Shown in pieces: positions 12,601 to 25,642 of a stretch of 64,000 nucleotides of DNA. Below the pieces are notes generated by a model. The model searched no databases. It was not told the origin of the DNA and saw nothing but the letters and a program-made list of their open reading frames with translations. Made by a program: the position numbers and the translations under genes. The stretch's first letter is position 1. Every line of letters starts with the position of its first letter. The stretch is from Hofstenia miamia (taxonomy: Eukaryota > Xenacoelomorpha > Acoela > Hofsteniidae), in the NCBI GenBank assembly GCA_900660155.1, contig CABFPE010000016.1, positions 1,880,519 through 1,944,518 on the forward strand. Direction: 5' to 3'.

Positions 12601-14440
12601 TTTTAAACAACATTATATGCGCATTGTAGGCTTAAATCGCTTGTGAACACAGAGATAGTTGACGTATTCATGTATACAATTATGTAGGGCAACATGTCCA
12701 AAATGTTTAATACATTCAATAATGAATTAAAAAATTTTATGTCCACAAGTGTTGGTATTTAGACAGGAGGTATTTATAGAAATTTCATTTTAATGCATTT
12801 ATACAATTTTATGCATAATTGAATGCTTATATATTTTATTTAAATTCTACATGCCATATAAATTTCTACTATCAGTGTTCAAGCAGAAAATCGATTGGTG
12901 TAAAAGATCTTTGTAAAGCTGCAGGCTTCTATAATCTAGGTTATAAGAAAGAAAGAAATGCATTAAACTATAGAGTAGACCATGGCTGTTGTTATGGGTC
13001 TTCACATGATATTATTCATATACAGTATTTACAGTTGTTGCTATTCAAGTCTTATTCGTTCATGTAGTGAAGAACACTTTTATACCAAGGATAGGACAGT
13101 ATAAAATATTAAGTAAAAAATTTTCTCACTCTAGTAAATTATAAAAAAGTTCTTAGTTAAATACAAATTTAGATATATGGACTAAGTTCCTCAAACCTCT
13201 TCCATCTCTGGTTTGAAGAAAATGCCCTTCCCAATGTACCAAAGGAATGAAAAATGTAATAAAATTTTGCAAATTATTACTAGATAATTTGCGCTTAAGC
13301 AATTAGCTAACACTAATTACTACTGGCCACCTAATTTACCAATGAAGGAAGAATCTGTCCAAATCTCTACATTGGTCTTTTCAAGGCATTCGTTGATGTC
13401 TAACATATTAATAACTAGTTTGTCCTAGACTTCAAACTCTATTTATAGATACCTAACTTACTATCTCTTGTGTTCATATTTATTATTTATACATTCAACA
13501 TGTTTGTTACAATTTATTACTAAAATTGTGAGGGTTATGTCGACAAAAGTGAAAATGGGTGCACATTTGTTCAGAGATAGCTGCAAGTCTGAATATATAA
13601 CTTCTGGTTTTTTGAAATAGTTGAATTCCAGGTGAAAATACATGGCCATTTCCTAAAAAACTACACTTGTACAATAGAAATAACAAAATTTCACAGAACC
13701 ACTTTTTTATAATATATTTTTCATTCTCAATTTCATTTTTGTCAAATGTATTCAATTTATTGAGGGTGTTTTTTATAAATTAAAAACAAACAATGTACAA
13801 AAGGGTTTGATTTAAAAAGAATTATTACACCAAATCTGATGAAATTGTATTGACAAGGCGTCATTTATAATAACGGATAATAATTAAAGTACAGATCCTG
13901 TTAAATTAAAGTCCGTAGAAAAAATTATATGTGTTGTAATAAATCAAAAAATGCAGTGCAGAAATTAATAATGAATTCCAATTTACAGTAAATTACTCTT
14001 CGTATATGCAAAGCTCATATATGCGAGGTTGTTAGACATGCATTTTAATCTCAAGTGATAATTGGATTAGACTAATTCATGCAAACCTATAGCATGCCAT
14101 ACAATATTACTCATTTGAGCTTATTGCTTACAAATATTTTTCAGAATTTCTGGTCAGCAAAAGATAGGCTGGCTTCCAGCCTTGATTTTGATCAGCCAAT
14201 TTCGGGTGATTCCTTCAAGTATACAAACTTGTCAACTCAGTTCTGTTAGAACTAAAAAAATGTTTTTCATTTACGATTTGTCAAAATTGGCGGTATTATG
14301 ATTAGTGTTTTCAAGAGTGTGCTTAATATTTTCAATAAATTTTTTATAAACTGCAGACATTCGAAGGAATTGCTAACAGGTTGCAAGTTTGCATCTACAT
14401 TTCAAGTGCGTGTGTAGAGATGAATTTAGAATAAATAATA
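9171..14440. other. AT-rich DNA, no gene seen
   Basis: Holds one (TA)n tract. The part at 11.3-12.25 kb is somewhat less AT-rich and was translated in all plus frames without a recognisable product. Short frames at 10132, 11065, 12819 and 13461-13755 are unsupported. Confidence 0.5.
9607..9647. repeat. (TA)n microsatellite
   Basis: About 20 TA units. Confidence 0.95.
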
Positions 14441-14455
14441 ATACAGTAGGCTTAT

Positions 14456-14513
14456 ACGAAAACGAAAATATTTTGAAAACTCAGAAATGGATTTTAGTAA
14501 TTTTCGTTTTCGT
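14456..14513. repeat. short inverted repeat of a CGAAAA-type word
   Basis: ACGAAAACGAAAAT at 14456-14469 pairs perfectly with ATTTTCGTTTTCGT at 14500-14513. Related CGAAAA/CGTTTT words continue to about 14610, including TTTTCGAAAACC. Possibly the end of a small fold-back element. Confidence 0.4.
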
Positions 14514-14619
14514 AAAATGAAAGCGAAGTGAAAAAATGAATCAAAAATGAAAATGAATTGTTAGCATCACTTTGCATTTTCGAAAACCTAAGGTATTATA
14601 CGAACAGGAAAAATTTATA

Positions 14620-17600
14620 CTTAGACCTGTATATTCTTAGCTGTAATAGATATGCTTTACTCTAACGATGTCCGCAAAATTTTGTGTTAATATTTTTATT
14701 TTTTAAATTTTTTCAAATTTTTCTGGTTTTAAGAAAAGTTGTTTGTTTTATCTTATCTTTGGGCACTTGTTACGAAAAACGGCAACGTTGGAAGGGAGAA
14801 GAGTCCTGTATCAATTTTGTTTGATTAACTTCCTAAATGCTTATATAAAATTTTGATGCGATGAGTTAACCTGTTGCATTGCGTCTGGAATTATGCTTCT
14901 CCCTTTTTTTGCTTGATAATTGTAATGCTTAATTCCAATTTCGAAAATTTTGATTAATAGGAAAATTTTTCTCTCCGTTTGGAAATTGTACCGTTTTCAT
15001 TTTGTGAAAAAGAAATGGTGAATATGTATTGTGCTAGTGAGTGGACTTGAAACCCAGTACTCATGCATTAGTGGTTTGGAGCGCACCTTGCGTATAATGT
15101 CGGCGCAAAGGGGTTATTGAAATTAGAGAGTTCGTTCAGCTGCTGCCCAGTAAGTCAGTTGGGCAAACTTAATTCATTTATGTTACTGTATTCGCTTAAA
15201 CAGTTAACCTTAATGAAATTTTTATAATTGTATCAAAAAAAATGAAAAACTTAGCTACTGTAGCACGTTGCTATAATGTTATTGCCACCACTGAGGGCAA
15301 ATTGGAACGTTCAAGATATGGAGAGTACGCGACATCAAAAACACCAAATAGAATCACACTTTACCACCCAAACAGGCTGATTGGGAAAAGAGCTTGCTAC
15401 AAACAAAGACTTATTTGAGATTCATTTTGTTGAGGGTTTTAATTTTTTATATGTTAAGATATAATTTTTGCCCTTTAGGGTTGAAATGTTAATCTTTAGA
15501 AGTTTAACGAAACTTCTTAGTTTGTGTTTTCAATGTTCGTGTAATCGACTTTAAGGAACGTGTATTGAGAGAGGATAGTATGGGCACAAGTGGTCGCAAC
15601 GAGCGCAAGGCGTTCTAAATCCTATGTCCCGCAAAACACTACTATACCATGCATAACTTTATCGGTGCCTGTAGATCTCCATTAGCATATTAAGCTAGTG
15701 AGGGGCCTCCCAATAAATCCAATCCTAGCGTAATCCACTCATTTATCTAATTGTATTTCTTTTAAATAGCAAGTGTTAAACTCGCTTTGTATTTTCCGCA
15801 CTACTATAGCTTATTAGTTCGAGGTCGATGCGGCGTTTTCATATCCTCTTCCATTCGCGAAATATATGTCTTACGATTTGCTTATCTATGACGTATTTCC
15901 ATTTAATAGAAAACCAAAATTTTCTTAGAGAGGGGCCTCTACCTACTTCCTGGGAAAAGCCATTCAACTTATTAACGCAAAATAAAAAGATTTGGAAGTA
16001 ATAACGACAGAAGAACACGGTAATTGAAATAAATCTCCCAGGAGATTATATCTTGACTGTTTACCTGCCCAAGACAACTCGCCGGAGACGCCACCAACTA
16101 CCAGCCAATAGCATGACTCCCACTACGTAAATCGTTATTTTGATTAAAAATCAAAGCAATTATCCATTTAATAAAGAAATAAAACCTAGCCACATAAAGA
16201 GATTGAAAATAAATGGATTGTAATTATTGCATTCCGGCTACGATTCGTATGTAGGCGATTTAAACAATTGATTGGAGATGCCATTCATTATAAAAGGAAG
16301 AACAAAACGTAGTCTTAGTAATTGGATGCAAAGAACTTGGAAACGATTCCTTCGAGCAAATGCGAACTTAATCCCATTTCAAAAACAGTGTTAATACGTT
16401 TGATAACACAATATTACAGTTTACGCATTGTTTTCTTGAAAGTTCAAAACTATCGTAACCTCGAAATTTCAGACGTGATACTTTTCACATTTCCTTCCTT
16501 TTTCATGCTTCGTCAAAAAATTACTACGCCCAATCAAGCATTGGATGACGGAATATTGGGATGATATTTGCCGAATTGAAAAATTTGTCAATAATTTAGT
16601 AATAGTTACTTCCTATAGGCAAAAAGTAAAATATATTCTGGTAGTTTCTTACAGATGTCTAGCTAGTAAGACATATACGAAGTTACACTTGAAAGAAAAT
16701 ATGCAAGAAAACGTTTTTGTTTTAAAATATCGATATTGGAGTAGAAAATATATCTAACGATTATATTTGGAAACGTTTATAAAATGTCCGTCCCTCATCA
16801 GCAACTTGATTACTTTTTGAATCTATTCCCTATGTCTATAAAACGTATATCCTAATTATTTAAGATACATTGTGCAACTATGTAGAATATCAGGACTTCA
16901 AGACAATTCAAAATTCTATGATGAATTGAGATAATGTCACTTTTCTTTCGACCCTTTGAGAATAGAGATTGCGTCCATTATTTGAGGGCGATGCATCATA
17001 AAAAATTAAGTTTCACTTGTCAACCGTTTGCATCCACATAATAATTAGTTATCTATGCTGACTACTGTCAATTTGCGTACAATAGAACCCATTTTGCCTG
17101 CATGTTCGTAGTCGCTAATTCAATCTGACTCAAGATATTTCAATAGGGTTATCCTGGACCAGTATTTTCTTGCTCCTTTTCCATACCATTCCCATGAAAT
17201 TTTGTAGTCCAATAGTCCCACTGATCCCACAGGCAGAGTTAGTCGCCGCCGTAAGCCGACCCAGAACCGATAAGGTTGAAGGATAGGCAGCCGGCTGAGC
17301 AACATCTATAGAACTGAAATAGACTGTATAATATTTCATATAGAAACCCTGCAACAACCGTCTATGATGCAAGCAGTATTGTGGAACTATCTATCTGCAA
17401 AAAGGTTCATCATGCACTTACGGACAATCTGATTGGTAAGACAATCTAATCAATGTTAACCGTCATTACCACATCAACGATATTAAATGCTGCTTTCCTT
17501 TTGTGACACATTTCGTTTGTTTTTAACAAGTTTGGGTTATCAATCGGCTCAGCCGTCTAAATTTTCCGGTGGCTGGCTGACCTAAAATATGTCGGCGCCC

Positions 17601-18460
17601 GTGGCTCAGCAGGCTGGCGCCCAGCTCTACTCACCGGATAACTTCTATTTTCACCAAAATTAGAGAAAACTCTGAGTACTATTCTGCAATCCGTGAAATC
17701 ACATCTTTCATTTTTGGTACCAGTCCCGCTAAGTTTTTTTATCCCAAGGACCAGTAAATCATATTGGAAGTGGATAGTCCCCCAGATCCCTGATTATCGG
17801 TCAATCTGCATGGCATGGCATATGCCCTGGTTACAAGATAAATATAACCAAAGCTTTATTCATAGAAATATGCTTAAGCTTAAGAGTTAGCAACTCTATT
17901 TACAATGTGTCAAAACATATCACATTACTTTGAAATGAAGATAAAACTTTGAATGACTTAAAACTTAGTTATGAAAACTTATTGAAAAAAAGTAAAAATC
18001 TGTAAAATTGCCAAATAATTTGACATGGCAGTAAAAAAATTGCTCAAATGATTTCTTCTCATTTTAACAAAAATTAATTTTAATTTTTACTTCAAAATTT
18101 CTGATGTTTTTTACTTTTAAATAGTAATGTTACTTTGGTGTTAATGTGAAAATACAGTTTGTAAAAATATGTTGCAGTCTACGATATCTATAGGGTTATG
18201 TACGTGCCATTATTTCCTATTGTATGCCTCCCTTTCATAGCTGTTGGCACACACCTTTCTCTAAACTTCGTACCCGCAATCAAACTGAAAATGGATAAAG
18301 CTTGAAAGCATTTAAAGAATATTTGCATAAACTTCATCATTATTCCATGTTCTTATTTTAGTTACCAACAAAAATTTCTGCTGATGAAATCTGATGATCT
18401 CATCGATGACAGGCTGACGTCACGTAAAATGCATGATTAATAAAACTAGTTCTTCCAATG
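14620..18460. other. patch with higher G+C and no identified gene
   Basis: 15.0-17.7 kb has clearly more C and G than the rest of the window. Open frames at 16322-16757 and 17120-17372 have a less biased composition but no recognised domain. GTGGCTCAGCAGGCTGG at about 17600 resembles a Pol III A box without a B box. I cannot say what this patch is. Confidence 0.35.
15242..15418 (+). CDS. unidentified 58-codon open frame in a less AT-rich patch
   Basis: MKNLATVARCYNVIATTEGK followed by LERSRYGEYATSK and NRLIGKRACYKQ to a TGA. It lies in the 15.0-17.7 kb patch where G+C is visibly higher than elsewhere. No family is recognised; it may be a remnant of an unknown element. Confidence 0.15.
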   Translation: MKNLATVARCYNVIATTEGKLERSRYGEYATSKTPNRITLYHPNRLIGKRACYKQRLI

Positions 18461-18469
18461 AGTGCGTAT

Positions 18470-19300
18470 CAGAGTTGCAAATGGGGGAAATTTTCGGCCC
18501 AAACCAAGACCCAGTCCGAGCCCAAACTAAGATCCAAAGAAAGCCCAATCCCAGTCTAAATAGAAAAGATACTTTTCAAGCCCACCCACGTCCAAAACAA
18601 TTATAAAAAATACTGGAGTAATGCATAAAATTTAAAACGTTATATTAAAAAAACTAGAAGTTCCAACGCCTTCAGCTTTCTGGACAAACAAGACCCCGTG
18701 GAAGATCATAGTCAAACCGGTATGAGAGAAATCTCTCTCAGACTGAGACGATTGATACTCCCTGGGAACAACCTTTACTTTATTCATGCTTGACTAACAA
18801 AATTTGATCGCTAATATATTGATTGGCGTTATCATTCAAAGTAATTAATCCTTGATCTTGTCCTACCACATTATTTGACATATGAATAGTTGCTTAAAAT
18901 CCGATGTAGAAGTTCTTCATGTCGGAGGTGGAATCGGGTTCGGATTTAGTTTTTAAAAGCAAACGGGTTGAGTTTGGGAGGAAAAAAATTTTTCTTTTCA
19001 TAATTATAATCGACATACCCATTTTAGTTAAACATGATAAAATAACTGTAAACAAGTTTTCTTGAGAAGATTAAAAGAACTCAGTGACATTCATCTCTTT
19101 AATTGAACCAATTGCACTCTTCCTTGTTTATCACAAAATTTTAAGATTAAATCTATTGCGCTGTTCGGAATGGTGTATGAAGTAATTTTGAGATTAAACA
19201 AAACACATTATTGTAGTATTAATTTATTGAATATCACTCAAGTTCGTGTACTAAAAACTTGCTCAGGATTTCCGACACAAGTACAGCACTTGCAACTCTG
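18470..19300. mobile_element. non-autonomous hAT-like element
   Basis: Terminal inverted repeats CAGAGTTGCAAATG at the left and CACTTGCAACTCTG at the right, with the CA...TG ends usual for hAT. Flanking octamers GTGCGTAT and GTCCATTT agree at five of eight positions, so the 8-bp target duplication is decayed or doubtful. Inside each end is a cluster of GGGCC/GGGTT-like words (about 18496-18590 as AGCCCAA/ACCCAGTC, and 18927-18985 as TCGGGTTCGG/ACGGGTTGAG), which look like iterated subterminal binding motifs. No transposase coding was recognised. About 831 bases. Confidence 0.5.
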
Positions 19301-19308
19301 GTCCATTT

Positions 19309-22300
19309 ATGTCTCATAAGAGTTGTTTTCTATATTAAAATAGCATTTTTAGACTTATAATTGCATACCATTTTTAAGGACCTTGTATATTAAAATTTGT
19401 AATGGGGAAGGAATTATGCTTTTAAATACAACCATGTAAAAACTTCACTGTACTGTTGTTTAAGCGAAACTTTGATGTTCAAAGAATTACCTCATTTGCT
19501 TGTTAATACAGAAGTTTCGACGCACTTCTTTTCATTTAAATTTGTAATTTTATTGCACAATTGAGAAAAAATTCAAAAGATGAATGGTTTTCCGAAATTT
19601 AATTGTATGTACATTGTGATTTTCATCATTTCAATGGCTCATTTACAGAATTGGAAAGTGATTCGGGTTTCATATGATAAATAATGTGGCAGATTAATTC
19701 CTTTGATTGGAAGGTGCATTTTGATGATAATACTAACCACTTTTCAGCAAGAAATCCATAAATATGATTTTTAAACCTTACATAGGATAATGTCAGGTTT
19801 CTTACTACTTACGTATTTTAAAATAAATACAATAGAAATATTTAACGCTTGATTTATAACCGAATTTAGTAGCATATAATTTTGTTAGGCAAACATGAAT
19901 AAAGGATGGATGTTTCCAGGGAGTACGAATCTTTTCCTTTTTATTGCTCTCCAGTTTAAAATGTTATTATTAAAAATAAATTAAAAAACTCACATTAAGT
20001 CTACATACCAAAAATTGGCAAGTGGTACATATGTTAAAATAGTATGGATCCTCACACGTAAGACACTTTCCAATCAATTTCAAATTGGAAAGCTTAAAAT
20101 ACCTTGTTATTATTTAAAATCTATAACTACAGAAAACGCCCATAATTCGTAGAATGGTCTCAAATAGGTAATATAAGAAAACCAAAAAACAAAATTTGAG
20201 TTGATACAATTTAAAACCAACGTGAAATCACAATTATTAACTTCCTATTTGTTAGGAGATTAACAGCCATGGCTTAATCGTTTGAATGAGGCTGATATGA
20301 TTAGCATATAAAACTATTTAATAATATTCATTCACTTCGAATACTTGGAAGATTTACAAAACTGAGAACTAGCATTGCAAAATATACAAATGAAATATTA
20401 ATTAAGAAATAAAGTAAACAGAATGAAAAATTTAATATAATATTAGGCGATGTTCCCAGCAGAAGAAAATATGAAATGTAACTAAATACAAGTCAATATT
20501 TGCAAAATATTGCATGCAAACTTCTTGTTATGATGTAAAATGTTCAACATATGTGGCATGAGTAAGGGAAAAGAGCTAAGTGAATTAATTTAGGTCAAAG
20601 TTTGGGCAAAAGCTTCCATTCTGACATTGGTGTAATTAGTTGCATTATATATTTATGAGCAAATTTAAATCTCAAACTCATATTCTAACATGCTCACAAG
20701 TAAATTCTTAATTAATCGAATGAATTGAGCAGCAAGATTGGATATAGATTGAATAAATCCATGCGAATTTGAGGATATCCGATTATGCGGATTGGATGAA
20801 AACATGGCCTAATACAACAGTAGTAGGCCATGATGCAGATTAGAGAATGTCAATCTATCTTTACTGAGCAGTGAAAATAAATAATAATAATAGAGGAAGA
20901 AATAAGGCTGAGAAAAAGCCTGAAGATAGTTTTTTTAGAAACCAGGAAGAAAATACGACTAATTTTAACAAGCATTGCTTGGATGTTATTTTCCACTATC
21001 TTCCTTTTTTCTAGAAAATTCTAATAAACTAAGAATCAGCAATTTAGTTAACGTGTTGACAGCTATTAATCAATAAATTACACGAGCTTGACCGCACCCG
21101 AAAAAATCGGACCGAGTTAATTTTTAGCCCAACTGCATTTACACTAGCTATTTAAAAATTTTAAAATTTAGAGTTTCCACGCCATAGTGGAAACAAGAAA
21201 AACAAATTATTTGTTCCTAATTAGCATTTAGATACATTTTGCATGTAATTATAGAAATTTTCTATTGAATTAGACTCGTTCACATACACAATAAAAGCCA
21301 CAGAAATCTTTGGAGAAGGACCTTTGAGGCAACAACACTGACTAGATTAAAAATTATGAAGCATTGTATACTCTAGATAGCCATTGTATATTGTATTTTA
21401 CTTATCAAAGTTTACTCAATCATTCTCGTCTGCTGATTTTGGTTATAGTATTTATTTGAAATTCAAGAAGTATTCTTTGATAAATGACTGTAAAAGGGTT
21501 GTGCTTTGTTACAAAAAACAGTTGAAATATGTTCTGTTTAGAATCTGATAATAGAGGATAACGTAACCGGATATAGTTTTGGCTCAAACACTATTTTATA
21601 GTTATGGCTTGAAAGTTTGCATCGTTTAAAATTTTCGAAACTTTAGTTGATAGGACTCCAATTTTTCACACCTAGTGTTGTTTGATTAAATAATAAATCA
21701 TTAGATTCTAAAAAAATTTGGATTCAAGCTAAAGTAAATTACATGTATATACATTTTAGCAGATCTTTATACATACCTCTTTTAAATAGCATTAGACGGC
21801 CAATTATGTGTGGTAAAAATGGGTAAATATGTAAGATAACGTGTGTGCTTTGTTCAAATATGTGACTAAAAACACTATTTGGAGATAAATATATTTTACA
21901 TTTCGCCATTGTTCAATGCACAAATCACACGTTTACATAAGTTTGTTTCGGAAAGCGTTGTTTTGCGGTATATTAGAATAACCCCAATTTTTCTGAATAC
22001 TCCTCTGCATTGCAATTTTGGATAGGACAACTTTGGGCTAGTGCCAAATCCTCTGCAACCCAATTTGTCAAATGAAATATGGCAAAGTGGCCAAATATCT
22101 GATAAAACATGGGTTTGTAGATAAAAAAAGTTAAAATATGTGCTCACCTAATTGTTATCAAAATATGAGCAAAGTATGTGAACAAATTGGCGTCTCTAAA
22201 TACTATGAGGTATGAAGTAATATTTTGCTATGGTAGTGATCACATCTGATGAAATTTATTAATATTCTTTGTGTACATTGAATACATATGTTTTTCAATG

Positions 22301-22801
22301 TGCCATGAATTCCTTATTAGGTGCATTAATAATAAAAAACAACTATTTTTAAGGCGATTACTAGCTTCTTTGAAATGTCTGCTCTAAGGTTTTTACAGCA
22401 TACCGAAATATTTGATGCAAACACGTTGGTCAAGTAAAATGGGATTTGATCGGATATTAAATTACGGATGCCTTTATCAAAATTAATTTCCTGTAAAATT
22501 CAATTTTAAACTTGACGTGCGAATTCACTACTTTGTGTTCAAAAATTCAAAACGGTCTGTCATGTCTTTTCCAGCGAGATGATTTCAATTCGAATCATAA
22601 AACAGACCGCATTCTTTTAACTTTCATAGATGTTAAAGAACAAACCGGCTTTCTAAACGTGCGAAACATTTAATATTGAATAGAGTGCATAAAACAAATT
22701 TAACAAAAATATACAAATAATTTTATCGTTAGATAATGTAGTAGTATCAGAACAAGTAGGAAAGTATTAATTTTTATTAAATATGTTAATATATTTTTTA
22801 C

Positions 22802-22844
<43 letters not shown>

Positions 22845-25081
22845 TACTTAAGAATAATTTAGGTTCTTTACATAAAGAACAAAGATAAAGAGCAATTGCT
22901 AAATGCGCAACTAATTTCGAATACATTAAAGATATTTTAAATGATGCATATTTATAATTTAACATTCACTAGAAGATCATGTAGTTTATTGTAAATTAAT
23001 GTTGTCGCAATTTTGTTCTGACGATGATTTTTTAAAACCGAAAATGTCTAGTTATAACTGTACATTCAATTAATAAAATTAGAATAATAATAGAAAAAAT
23101 ATTTAAATATTTACTGTGTATTTAAAATATTACAGAAAAATTGTCTGAATTAGACATGTAAACTAGCGCTTTCAAAAATTTCTAATAGTTATCCGGCATA
23201 CAATTTATTAATTAAAAAGAGCTTTGAAATATTTTAAATGAGTTATGAAGCAATAAATCACGAACGCGTCATTCACAGATTAAATAGTGAATCATCTTTC
23301 AATAAAAAAATATTAAACTAGGTTGAAACAATATAAGAAGGTTTTAATTTATATGAAAATTGTATTACAAATCACCATTATATATGTATATATATATATG
23401 TAAAATAACAAAATTATACACTAAAATGCAGTCCTAATATCTGCTTATTTTGTCAAGGAAGTTAATTTAAATTTTAGGGGAATAATGAGAAAAATATCAT
23501 TTTGCCATCAGAATAGTTTTTTATAAGATCTTGACGTGAAGACATCTTATTGCTATTAAGATAGGTGACTTCTGAAATTTATGTTGTTTTTACCATGGCA
23601 TAATTATTAATGTTTCTTTGGTAACAATACAAATATTTTCGGTTGTCCTTAAGTATATTTCAAATTCATATAGTAGATACATTGATTTCTATTAGAGTTA
23701 AATACTAACTATATGTTTTTTTTATATAAATTGACAAAAAACCCACAGCTAGGTCAAATACATTAGGATGAAATGTTGCAGTGTAAAGATATTCAATGGA
23801 AAACTTTCTAACTGCTCATAACTTTCAATGATCTTATAGATTATAGAATGATTTATAGTCTAAAGCTAATGTGATAGCGATATTATTTTTCGCTCCAACT
23901 ATTAAGAAATTCAAACACATCCGCTTAAATAATGAAATGCAATAACTTATCACAAATTAAATATTATATTATAAGCATTGTCGCAATTTGAAAATATTGC
24001 TATTAGAAGCATCCTGGTTTATAGGCACAGTGCAAAGTCTAACACAGCTGTTTAAAAAATTACAAAATTTTGCATCACTATAAAATTGTTTAATCCAAGC
24101 AGATAATTTATTTATTAAACAATGTTCTAATAATTTAAGAACTTCATATTTGAGAGAGAAAGTAAACAGTTTGAGGTGATTAAGTTAAACATAAAAGTTC
24201 TTAGATTAAAAGTGAACATCCACATGAACATCCTAACCTTGAACTGAAAGTTAAAAATTATTTATCCTAGATATTGTTAAAAAAATTTTAATTTTCAGTG
24301 AACGATTTTTATTATATACATAATAAAATTTAAATAACCTAAGAAAATATCAAATTTTTAGTTAATTTAACCGATTTTTAAAGCTAAAAAAATTATATTT
24401 ATTTAAAAAATTAGCAATACTGCTATTATGCGTTTCAAAAGATCCAATCATATTTTTAGTTTTGCTTTACTAAAAAAGCGCAATCGTAAAATTTATTCCT
24501 AGCTTCACTGTCCATTACCATTTTCGTGTTTAATTAATGAACAGACTGTTCCATTCGATATCAATTTGTAATGATAACAAAAGAGGAATAGAAATAAATG
24601 GTGAATTCAATGTTGTATTTAGTTGGTTACATCAATTACTAAATATAATGGAGCAGTCAACTGCTCGAGAGATATACCTCACATTTTACTGGTTGTAGGT
24701 AAAAGTAGTTCTGATTACTTAATCAAAATTGATTTCGTAGGTTTACACTAGTAATAGATTGGCTTTATAAAAATCAATTAGATAAGCAAGTATACTAAGT
24801 TTTTATTACAAATTAAATTTCCAGCAGAATCGATAAAACTTACTTCAAAGATATGTTTTTAGCGCATATTGTTTGTATTCTGACGTTTTTTGCAATCGTA
24901 AATGAAATATTGCTGTAGCAAGTAAATATTAAGAAATATTTAATAGCAGAAAGTTGATTATATTGGCCAATAAAATTGTATTAAAGTATAGAACTACACA
25001 TAGGTTTCATTCCGAGAAAAAGCTCCGCTACCTTTTCTCGGTATTTCAGATAATATAAAATTTAAAGGGTGATTTTTAATA
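19309..25081. other. AT-rich DNA, no gene seen
   Basis: Holds one (TA)n tract and GGATTGGAT/TCCGATT words at 20730-20810 with TCGGACCGAG at about 21110, which may be ends of another non-autonomous element. The minus-strand frame at 21896-22147 is unrecognised. Confidence 0.5.
22806..22838. repeat. (TA)n microsatellite
   Basis: About 16 TA units followed by CATATATAC. Confidence 0.95.
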
Positions 25082-25088
25082 ATGGGAC

Positions 25089-25642
25089 CAAGGCCTACTG
25101 TAATCACGGTCTGGCGATTTGCAGTAAAATTAACAAAAATGAGGCCGCAAACACACTTCAGCACAGACTAACATTTAATACAGCAAATCACTTTAAGTAA
25201 CCAAATCAAAAAAATCACATCTAAGTACTTTTTAAAGCGCTTTGATTTCTTGACAATTGTAAAAACCACCATCAAATATAATGAAGCCATTAACAATAAA
25301 TAATCTTTTTTTGCATAAAAAATTTATGATTTGACGACATGAAAACCAGCGAATATAAATCTATACAAGTCAAAATGTAAATTTAACCTTCATACCTTGA
25401 AATGAAATATTTCTAGAAATTAAATTAAATTCATTGCCTTTGAAACCATTTAATTGGTTAGTGAACGTTTTTTTGTAGGAAAGGAAATGCAGTGGTTGTA
25501 GCTCCCCAAATTTGAAGTAAATTTTTGCTATTATTTGCATTGCATATTCGGACAACATTTTACTAATTACATACTCGCAACAGTATTTATTTCTACTTTT
25601 TTTGTACTGCAAATCGCCAGGCCGTGATTATAGTAGGCCTTG
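25089..25642. mobile_element. 554-bp terminal-inverted-repeat element (MITE-like)
   Basis: The left end CAAGGCCTACTGTAATCACG and the right end (reverse complement CAAGGCCTACTATAATCACG) pair over about 38 bases, continuing GGTCTGGCGATTTGCAGTA / GGCCTGGCGATTTGCAGTA. The flanks are ATGGGAC (25082-25088) and ATGGGAC (25643-25649), a direct repeat of 7 or 8 bases consistent with a hAT-type target duplication. The interior is AT-rich. A minus-strand open frame of 80 codons at 25370-25612 begins in the right repeat and has no recognised domain, so I take it as chance. The few differences between the ends suggest a moderately young insertion. Confidence 0.7.

Noticed and set aside
13320-13450. Peptide resembling a LINE motif A (LGLFKAFVDV)
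   Set aside because: Too short, and no flanking reverse transcriptase motifs in any frame.
17594-17640. tRNA gene from GTGGCTCAGCAGGCTGG
   Set aside because: Only an A-box-like word is present; there is no B box, acceptor stem or anticodon arm. Similar A-box-like words near 15060 and 15590 are equally incomplete.
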